A DNA stretch of 5,901 nt from Desulfobacterales bacterium. Its GTDB lineage: Bacteria; Desulfobacterota; Desulfobacteria; Desulfobacterales; QNYZ01. The position numbers and the translations under genes were made by a program. This document shows, piece by piece, positions 1 through 4,877 of the stretch; position 1 is the stretch's first letter, and each line of letters begins with the position of its first letter. A model generated the notes under the pieces. The model was not told the origin of the DNA, searched no databases, and was given only the letters and a program-made list of their open reading frames with translations. The stretch spans positions 5,176-11,076 of the forward strand of contig JAOZUU010000044.1 in assembly GCA_029938515.1 (NCBI GenBank), in the 5' to 3' direction.

Positions 1-28
1 TGTTCCATCTATGCACAAAATCCAAATT

Positions 29-184
29 TTGATGGCGTTGTAAAAATCCCCATCTACGGCGTTGTAGTGTATTTCCAGACGCTTGGCATACTACTTGTAT
101 CGCCTCGCCCCTCAAAAAAAACCTACGCCTTGTATATGGAACTTTTTACTTAGCCATCCATGTTAATTTTTACGAGACCATCAA
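29..184. repeat. Non-coding MITE-like element with terminal inverted repeats
   Basis: The ends are 18-base imperfect inverted repeats: TTGATGGCGTTGTAAAAA at 29-46 and TTTTTACGAGACCATCAA at 167-184. The second, reverse-complemented, matches the first at 15 of 18 positions, and scattered identity continues inward for about 12 more bases. Inside are a short direct repeat GGCGTTGTA (34-42 and 58-66), a small hairpin GGCATAC/GTATcGCC (85-104) and an A-run (113-121). No open reading frame of useful size is present. The element begins 3 bases after the rnfD stop codon, so it lies in or at the end of the rnf operon. I infer a small non-autonomous repeat of a type scattered between genes in Desulfobacterales genomes; copy number cannot be seen from one window. 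It could instead be an unusual 3' UTR structure. No target-site duplication is evident. Confidence 0.5.
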
Positions 185-187
185 TTT

Positions 188-1165
188 TCATATCCCGCCA
201 AACGGACGGGGAATAGTGAGGCGGTTGATCAGCGGTGTCAGGGCATTCATCAGCAACACCGCAAACATGACGCCCTCGGGATAACCGCTGAACAATCGCA
301 GCAGCATGATCAGGACCCCGATGCCAATACCAAAAATCCATTTTCCTGTTGAGGTCAAGGGGCTGGTCACCGGGTCGGTGGCAATGAAAAAAGCCCCGAA
401 GAGCAACGCCCCACCCAGAAAATGGTGGGCCACCGTCCACTGGCTGGACAGGTCCATCAAGTTGGCCACGCCGCCAATGACAAGTGTACTGGCCAGCACA
501 CCGGCTGGAATCTCCCAGGAGGCCACCCGGCGAACGCATAGAAACACCCCCCCCAGCAAACAGGCCAACGCGCTGGTCTCGCCAAGGGACCCGTTGGTAT
601 TGCCCAAAAACAGGCTTTGAAGGGAAACCACCGTCCCCATTTGTTTATGGGCAGTTAGCGGGGTTGCCCGGGACATGATGTCCACATCCATATGGATGGC
701 CACATATCCTGAGGCCGCCAGACTGCCGGCAAAAGCGATCATCACAAACGCGCGTCCCACCATGGCCGGGTTGAAAATATTCATTCCCAGTCCGCCGAAC
801 ACCATTTTGCCGATTCCCATGGACACGGCCGCGGCGATGACGCCTACATACCACGGGGCCGTACCCGGCAGGGATAACCCCAGAATCAGCCCGGTTACCA
901 CAGCGGACAAGTCCCCCAGGTCCGGTTTTCGTCCCCGCATCCGGGTAAAAAGCGCCTCGGCCGCCAGACAGGCGACCACACAGATCAGCAGCTGTTTGAC
1001 GGCAAACCAATGGAAAAAATAAACAGCCGCACAGACCATCGGCGCCAGTGCGATGAGCACATCGCGCATCATGGTCCGAATGGTCATTCCCATGGCAAAT
1101 ACATGCGGCGACGGGGCTACATGGATTTCCGGTGTAGACTCAGATAGACTATTTTCAGACTTCAC
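188..1165 (-). CDS. rnfD: Rnf electron transport complex subunit D (RnfD)
   Basis: A 325-residue integral membrane subunit of the Rnf complex, which couples ferredoxin oxidation by NAD+ to Na+ or H+ pumping at the cytoplasmic membrane. The usual landmarks of the RnfD/NqrB family are present. SPH near residue 19 precedes the first membrane segment (about 33-53). GGLGMNIFNPAMVGRAF lies at 124-140. RATPL at 166-170 contains Thr168, the expected site of covalent FMN attachment; it is read as SRAT where many homologues have SGAT. Several further hydrophobic segments fill the C-terminal half. Length is close to the roughly 320-350 residues usual for the family. The start is GTG (1165-1163), one base after the rnfC stop codon, with GGAAAG about 8 bases upstream inside the end of rnfC, so the two genes are almost certainly cotranscribed. 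The next expected gene, rnfG, does not begin within the 187 bases downstream. Confidence 0.95.
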   Translation of the reverse strand: MKSENSLSESTPEIHVAPSPHVFAMGMTIRTMMRDVLIALAPMVCAAVYFFHWFAVKQLLICVVACLAAEALFTRMRGRKPDLGDLSAVVTGLILGLSLPGTAPWYVGVIAAAVSMGIGKMVFGGLGMNIFNPAMVGRAFVMIAFAGSLAASGYVAIHMDVDIMSRATPLTAHKQMGTVVSLQSLFLGNTNGSLGETSALACLLGGVFLCVRRVASWEIPAGVLASTLVIGGVANLMDLSSQWTVAHHFLGGALLFGAFFIATDPVTSPLTSTGKWIFGIGIGVLIMLLRLFSGYPEGVMFAVLLMNALTPLINRLTIPRPFGGI

Positions 1166-1166
1166 T

Positions 1167-2576
1167 TTATTTTCTTTCCGCTGCCAGCAGGGCCTTGCCC
1201 GTTCGGATATGCTGCACCAACAAAAGTCCCGCCGGGCAAACGTATGCGCAGCTGCCGCATTCGAAACAGGCCATGATGCTATGCCGGCGGATCAGGTTAA
1301 GATCCTTAAAGCGTGATGCCAGGGCCAATTTGGTGGGAACCAGATTCATGGGGCACACATCCACGCACCGGCCGCAACGCACGCAGACACTTTGGTCCAC
1401 CCGACGAACTTCTTCATGGGTCAGGACCGTAATTCCGCTGGTGCCCTTGGTCACCGGCGTCCGAAGATCGGTAAAGGCAAACCCCATCATGGGGCCACCG
1501 GCAATAATCCGGGCGGCGGTTTTTTTCAGCCCTCCGCAGATCTCAATAAGTTCACCCATGGGTATGCCAATGGGGACCAGCAGGTTCTTAGGCGCCACGA
1601 TTCCTCCACCGGTGACACTGATAACCCGGTGGGTCAGCGGAATATCGCGCATCACGGCCCGGGCCACGGCCGTCATCGTGGCCACATTGGTGATGGCCAC
1701 GCCAATATCGGCCGGCAATCCCCCCAAAGGCACCTCACGGTTGAGTACGGCCTTGATCAAATGCTTTTCGCTTCCCTGGGGATACTTGGTCTTGAGCACG
1801 GCAATTTTTATGCCGGCGCCGGCGGCAAGTCGGCGCAAGGCATCAACGGCCTCCAGCTTGTTGTCTTCAATGCCGATGATGGTCCGTTTAACACCCACGG
1901 CACGAGCGGCCAGCATGGCACCGGCCACCACCACCTCGGGGGCTTCCACCATCACCCGATAATCGGTGGTCAGGTACGGCTCACATTCACATCCGTTGAC
2001 TACAAGGGTATGGATGGGCTTTTCACCCACGGGCGTAATTTTAACATGGGTGGGAAACGCAGCCCCTCCCAGGCCCACGATACCGGCCGCATGGATGGCC
2101 GTGTTGATCTTTTCGGGTGCCAGGGTCTGATATGCTTTGGCCGGCCATTTACCGCCGAACAGCTGATCCCACAGTTCTTGCCCCTCCAGTTGCTCGCCCT
2201 GGGTAAGGATGACAATCGCTTGTAAATGTCGACCATTGGGCAGGGTCGTGACGGCCATTTTTTGAACAATGCCGCTCACCGGCGCATGAAGTGCAGCGGA
2301 AACAAAGGCCTCACCCCGGCCGATCATCTCTCCGAAAGACACTTCCTGCCTGGGTTTAACCAGTGGAGTACAAGGTCCCCCGACATGCTGTAAAAGCGGC
2401 AGGATAATCTTTTCAGGCGCGGGTACAATTTCGATGGGCGCATCCGCCGACAGCTCTTTTCGTTGCGGCGGATGAACCCCATGGACAAACGTCCCCGGTC
2501 CGGAAAAGGGTCTCAACCGTGTTTTTTTTTGGTACCGTCGTTTCAGAAAAACCAAATAAAACCTACCCGTTATCAA
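1167..2576 (-). CDS. rnfC: Rnf electron transport complex subunit C (RnfC)
   Basis: A 469-residue peripheral subunit of the Rnf complex, expected to exchange electrons with NAD(H) on the cytoplasmic face. GVHPP (33-37) is the typical N-terminal RnfC signature. GLGGAAFPTHVK (168-179) and NGCECEPYLTTDYR (194-207) belong to the Nqo1/RnfC-type nucleotide and flavin fold. Two ferredoxin-type [4Fe-4S] motifs close the protein: Cys398-401-404-408 and Cys437-440-443-447, each CxxCxxCxxxCP. The protein ends soon after, so it is a short RnfC without the long repetitive tail seen in RsxC. The start is uncertain. TTG at 2576 has AGGA 6 bases upstream; TTG at 2555 has AGG 6 bases upstream; TTG at 2516 lies closest to the conserved GVHPP but lacks a good ribosome-binding site. 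No ATG precedes GVHPP in frame. A run of nine A lies in codons 16-19. It is the first gene of the operon, divergent from the stress-protein gene. Confidence 0.94.
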   Translation of the reverse strand: MITGRFYLVFLKRRYQKKTRLRPFSGPGTFVHGVHPPQRKELSADAPIEIVPAPEKIILPLLQHVGGPCTPLVKPRQEVSFGEMIGRGEAFVSAALHAPVSGIVQKMAVTTLPNGRHLQAIVILTQGEQLEGQELWDQLFGGKWPAKAYQTLAPEKINTAIHAAGIVGLGGAAFPTHVKITPVGEKPIHTLVVNGCECEPYLTTDYRVMVEAPEVVVAGAMLAARAVGVKRTIIGIEDNKLEAVDALRRLAAGAGIKIAVLKTKYPQGSEKHLIKAVLNREVPLGGLPADIGVAITNVATMTAVARAVMRDIPLTHRVISVTGGGIVAPKNLLVPIGIPMGELIEICGGLKKTAARIIAGGPMMGFAFTDLRTPVTKGTSGITVLTHEEVRRVDQSVCVRCGRCVDVCPMNLVPTKLALASRFKDLNLIRRHSIMACFECGSCAYVCPAGLLLVQHIRTGKALLAAERK

Positions 2577-2774
2577 TAGTGTTCCTAAAAAGAAGTGCTG
2601 CTATGTATCAAAACAAAAAACCAAATGGATAATAAGATAAACACATTTATGTACAGTCGCATCGGGTTGCAAGCAAAAATATCCGGATTGGTTGATAAAT
2701 TCTCTGTATTTGTGTATGGATTTATGAAGAAATCTTACCTTTATTCTTTTCCTTTGATACATTAGGGACAACAA
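2577..2774. promoter_or_regulatory. Divergent intergenic region between rnfC and usp
   Basis: This AT-rich 198-base gap must hold promoters for both directions. The best plus-strand candidate is TTGATA (2692-2697), a 17-base spacer and TATGGA (2715-2720), with a weak -10. On the minus strand the best is TTGCTT, 17 bases, TACATA, also weak. ATGTATCAAA (2603-2612) and TTTGATACAT (2753-2762) form a perfect 10-base inverted repeat, one copy near each start codon (26 bases before the first rnfC TTG, 12 bases before the usp ATG). This could be a shared binding site, or chance in AT-rich DNA. No strong sigma54 or sigma70 match is seen. Confidence 0.35.
2764..2768 (+). promoter_or_regulatory. Ribosome binding site of usp
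   Basis: AGGGA lies 6 bases before the ATG at 2775, a strong Shine-Dalgarno match with good spacing. It fixes the start of the stress-protein gene. Confidence 0.75.
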
Positions 2775-3737
2775 ATGACCGAGGATTCCCTGGAAATCGG
2801 AAATTATCGAAAAATACTACTGGCTACGGATGGATCCGAACAATCACTGGATGTGGTTCGCTATGTCAGTTCCAGCTTTTTCCCGCAATCGACTCAAGTT
2901 GTGTTGTTTAATGTGGGGACCGAATTTCCGGAAGTTTTCTGGGATATGGATGAGAACCCGCTCTACCGCTCCAAAAAGCCCAAGGTGATGCGCTGGCTGG
3001 CAAACCACCAGGTCGCCATGGGGGAATTCATGGAAATCGCCCTGAAAATCCTGGAGAATGCGGGATTTTCTGATGATGCGGTCGAAGTCAAAACCCAGGC
3101 GAAAAGGATCGGTATCCTCGCCGACATCGTCCAGGAATCCTATCAAAATTACAGCGCGTTGGTGATGGGACAGTCCGGTACCAGCAAAATCAAGGATGCC
3201 ATCTTCGGCAGCCTGGCCCATCGATTGGTAGGAAAAATTAAACATATCCCCATGGTGATTGTCGGCGGCCTGCCGGCATCGAACCGGATGATGGTTGCCC
3301 TGGACGAATCCATCGAAGCCATGCGGGTGGTCACCAGCATCGCCGACCTCACCGGCGCCGGAAGCCAGAAGACCATTCTCTGTCATGCCCTTCGGTTACC
3401 GGGTATGTTTCGTTTTGCAAGCGGACAGATGCCCTTCACCGAAAGGGAACTGGACTGGCTGGAATACCAAAAAAACAAATTCAGGCCATACATGGATGAG
3501 GCCGTTCAGCGACTGCAGCAAGGCGGCGTGCCTTCCGAAAACATATCCCGCCGCTTCGTTGCGACCAGGGGGAATCCGATCCTGAAAATTATCAAAACCG
3601 CCCGCAAAAAAGATTGCGGCACCCTTGCCGTGGGCCGACGGGAAGCCGTGAGTTTCGGTGAAGCCTATTTCCGGGGCCGCTTCAGTGAAAAAATCATCGA
3701 TATGCTTGAAAACATGGCCGTCTGGATCGTAAACTGA
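2775..3737 (+). CDS. Tandem-domain universal stress protein (UspA family)
   Basis: A 320-residue cytoplasmic protein with two universal stress protein domains in tandem; such proteins bind ATP or nucleotides and support survival under stress, with the exact role usually unknown. Domain 1 (about 11-165) starts with KILLATDGS (Asp19) and carries the full ATP-binding pattern G-x2-G-x9-G-S at Gly132, Gly135 and Gly145-Ser146. Domain 2 (about 170-320) starts with MMVALDES (Asp177), but its loop is degenerate: GRRE at 287-290 and GRFS at 301-304, with the second Gly replaced by Glu and one residue too many between the two. I infer that only the first domain binds ATP in the classical way. There is no signal peptide or membrane segment. 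The ATG has a strong ribosome-binding site. The gene is divergent from rnfC and not in an obvious operon. No convincing terminator hairpin follows it. Confidence 0.92.
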   Translation: MTEDSLEIGNYRKILLATDGSEQSLDVVRYVSSSFFPQSTQVVLFNVGTEFPEVFWDMDENPLYRSKKPKVMRWLANHQVAMGEFMEIALKILENAGFSDDAVEVKTQAKRIGILADIVQESYQNYSALVMGQSGTSKIKDAIFGSLAHRLVGKIKHIPMVIVGGLPASNRMMVALDESIEAMRVVTSIADLTGAGSQKTILCHALRLPGMFRFASGQMPFTERELDWLEYQKNKFRPYMDEAVQRLQQGGVPSENISRRFVATRGNPILKIIKTARKKDCGTLAVGRREAVSFGEAYFRGRFSEKIIDMLENMAVWIVN

Positions 3738-3870
3738 CAAGCGCCCCACCGATTCCATCAACCGTATCACCAGGCAAATAATCAACTATAAACAGAGCGG
3801 ATCGATCATACACATTTCTCCACTTTCTGCATCAATGTTTTTTTTGTACTAATAAAACACATAAAGTCCC

Positions 3871-3899
3871 TTGCCTCATTTTTTATCTTTTGTTATGTT
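3871..3899 (+). promoter_or_regulatory. Predicted sigma70-like promoter of fmdE
   Basis: TTGCCT (3871-3876) is a 4/6 match to the -35 consensus, the spacer is exactly 17 bases, and TATGTT (3894-3899) is a 4/6 match to the -10 consensus. Transcription would start near 3906, giving a leader of about 190 bases before the fmdE ATG. The -10 lies inside the perfect dyad described next, the usual arrangement for a repressed promoter. This is prediction by eye only. Confidence 0.45.
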
Positions 3900-3912
3900 A
3901 AACTTAACATAA
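3893..3912. promoter_or_regulatory. Perfect 9-bp dyad, ModE-like operator candidate
   Basis: TTATGTTAA and TTAACATAA are perfect inverted repeats separated by AC. Including the next base outward on each side, the outer elements read GTTAT-N12-ATAAG. The E. coli ModE operator has GTTAT-N12-ATAAC as I remember it, so half-sites and spacing agree, although the inner bases differ. ModE-type regulators respond to molybdate or tungstate. The dyad covers the predicted -10 of the promoter driving an FmdE-family gene and, further on, a molybdopterin-binding protein gene, which fits repression by such a regulator. The palindrome is seen directly; the ModE assignment is inference. Confidence 0.5.
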
Positions 3913-3938
3913 GCCTAAGTTGAACGATTACTTACGAA

Positions 3939-4048
3939 GCTATGTGCCAAGATATTGAGATGATAAGGCTTTCAAAAAACGGAGGCATACCCATTGGATA
4001 TGTCGAGTATTTTTGAGAGCCTTAGCGCTCAATAGATTGGTGCAGAGC
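3939..4048 (+). ncRNA. Long nested hairpin in the fmdE leader, structured RNA or palindromic repeat
   Basis: One continuous stem-loop can be drawn. Outer helix: GCTATGTGCCAA (3939-3950) with TTGGTGCAGAGC (4037-4048), with two G-U pairs and one A.G mismatch. A symmetric GA/GA loop follows (3951-3952 and 4035-4036), able to form tandem sheared G.A pairs. Next are TATTGAG/CTCAATA (3953-3959 and 4028-4034), a small internal loop, and a 14-bp helix AAGGCTTTCAAAAA/TTTTTGAGAGCCTT (3965-3978 and 4010-4023, one G-U). After a purine-rich internal loop (3979-3983 and 4005-4009) the tip is GGCATACC, loop CATT, then GG-A-TATGTC (3984-4004). The structure begins about 25 bases after the dyad and ends before the fmdE ribosome-binding region. 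No known riboswitch consensus was recognised. It is either a cis-regulatory RNA or a dispersed palindromic repeat. Confidence 0.55.
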
Positions 4049-4064
4049 GAGTGAAGAATCGCTC
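4045..4064 (+). promoter_or_regulatory. Short hairpin before the fmdE translation start
   Basis: GAGCGA (4045-4050) pairs perfectly with TCGCTC (4059-4064) across the 8-base loop GTGAAGAA. Its 5' arm overlaps the last bases of the outer helix of the long upstream structure (4044-4048), so the two cannot both be fully formed. No T-run follows, so it is not a standard intrinsic terminator. It lies 31 bases before the fmdE ATG and could influence access to the ribosome-binding region. Confidence 0.4.
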
Positions 4065-4095
4065 AATTTAGGATAAGGTAACGGTATGGGATGTA

Positions 4096-4683
4096 ATGCA
4101 GGATTTTGAAACCCTTTTGAAAGGTTCCGCCGAAGCCCACGGTCATTTATGCCCGGGGCAGGTGGTCGGTGTGCGCATGGCGATGCTCGGGTGTGAACTG
4201 ATCGGGCTGGATAATCCCCGGCAACTGCCACAGATCAAGAAAATCATCGTCTATGTGGAAATCGATCGGTGCGCCACCGATGCCATCGCCTATGTGACGG
4301 GAGTCAAGTTGGGCCGGCGCTCCTTAAAATTTATCGATAACGGTATCATGGCGGCGACTTTCGTAAATCTGGAAACCGATCAGGCTTTTCGGATCCGCTC
4401 CACCGAAAAATCCCGCGAACTGGCCGCCGGGTATGCCTCCGAAATCAAGGATAAACACTTACAGCAACTTGAAGCCTATAAACGGATGCCCACTGACCTG
4501 CTTTTTAAAATCCAGTCCGTGGATGTAAAAGTTCCCATTCATAATATGCCCGGGCCCACCCGCTTCAAAGCCACCTGTCAGAGTTGCGGTACCGTTGTCA
4601 GGGATAAAAAGGAAGTCTATCAAAATGAAAAAATTTTGTGCCGATCGTGCGCCTTTGGTGCTTATTACAGATCTCATCATTAA
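4096..4683 (+). CDS. FmdE-family protein with C-terminal zinc ribbon
   Basis: A 195-residue soluble protein of the FmdE family, named after a protein co-purified with molybdenum formylmethanofuran dehydrogenase but widespread in anaerobes that lack that pathway. The N-terminal signature HGHLCPGQVVGVRMA (15-29) supplies His15, His17 and Cys19. A second block, RCATDAIAYVTGVKLGRRSL, starts at residue 58 with Cys59 and is followed by DNGIMAATFVN (81-91). Both are conserved in the family and probably form the metal or ligand site. Residues 161-185 form a treble-clef or zinc ribbon, CxxC-x17-CxxC (Cys161, 164, 182, 185). The biochemical role is not known; links to Mo/W enzymes are by gene context. 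The ATG at 4096 is the only in-frame choice, as a stop lies at 4069-4071. GGGA 4 bases upstream is a rather tight ribosome-binding site, and two out-of-frame ATGs (4086, 4091) precede it. A molybdopterin-binding protein gene follows. Confidence 0.88.
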   Translation: MQDFETLLKGSAEAHGHLCPGQVVGVRMAMLGCELIGLDNPRQLPQIKKIIVYVEIDRCATDAIAYVTGVKLGRRSLKFIDNGIMAATFVNLETDQAFRIRSTEKSRELAAGYASEIKDKHLQQLEAYKRMPTDLLFKIQSVDVKVPIHNMPGPTRFKATCQSCGTVVRDKKEVYQNEKILCRSCAFGAYYRSHH

Positions 4684-4739
4684 TCATCAAATAATCGCCA
4701 TGAGTTTTTATGCGACAAAGGATTGCAAGTAAATTGGAC

Positions 4740-4799
4740 ACAGATGATACTGGATACTGGATGCTTGGTCCCGGCGGATGTCCAGCATCCAGCATCTGT
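4740..4799. repeat. Palindromic hairpin repeat between fmdE and the molybdopterin-binding gene
   Basis: The left arm is ACAGATG (4740-4746), bulge ATA, then CTGGATACTGGA (4750-4761). The right arm is TCCAGCATCCAG (4781-4792) then CATCTGT (4793-4799). They form a 19-bp stem with 18 Watson-Crick matches and one mismatched position, and a 19-base loop. The left arm is itself a tandem repeat (ATACTGG twice) and the right arm repeats CCAGCAT twice. No T-run follows directly, so it is not a classic terminator; it resembles a dispersed palindromic (REP-type) unit. It might lower expression of the downstream gene or stabilise the upstream mRNA. Confidence 0.55.
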
Positions 4800-4867
4800 C
4801 GTTATTAGACAAAGTGCTTTTAAAAAAATACAGGCTTTTTTCGAATAGATAACGAGGCCTGTAGATA

Positions 4868-4872
4868 GAGAG
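4868..4872 (+). promoter_or_regulatory. Ribosome binding site of the molybdopterin-binding gene
   Basis: GAGAG lies 5 bases before the ATG at 4878. It is a moderate Shine-Dalgarno match and supports this start. Confidence 0.5.
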
Positions 4873-4877
4873 ATACC

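Noticed and set aside
1..28. Start of rnfG on the minus strand (ATG at 8-6)
   Set aside because: No ribosome-binding site and only two codons visible; nothing identifies it as rnfG.
306..1022. Plus-strand open frames opposite rnfD
   Set aside because: They are antisense shadows of a clear RnfD frame, with low-complexity translations and no recognisable motif.
1195..2225. Long plus-strand open frames opposite rnfC
   Set aside because: Antisense to a fully recognisable RnfC with intact iron-sulfur motifs; compositional shadows.
2844..3386. Minus-strand open frames opposite the stress-protein gene
   Set aside because: Shadow frames; the plus-strand protein has both domain signatures and a strong ribosome-binding site.
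3738..3870. Terminator for the stress-protein gene
   Set aside because: There is a T8-9 run near 3837-3845 but no stable GC-rich hairpin directly before it; nothing else is recognisable in this stretch.
3939..4095. Moco (molybdenum cofactor) riboswitch in the fmdE leader
   Set aside because: The gene context fits, but the helix order and the conserved motifs I remember from the moaA-type Moco RNA are not visible. A covariance search could overturn this.
4723..4751. Promoter for the molybdopterin-binding gene (TTGCAA, 17 bases, GATACT)
   Set aside because: Each box matches only 4/6 and the -10 lies inside the palindromic hairpin; too weak to call.
4830..4862. ACAGGC/GCCTGT stem upstream of the molybdopterin-binding gene
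   Set aside because: A 6-bp stem with a 21-base loop is easily found by chance and has no supporting context.
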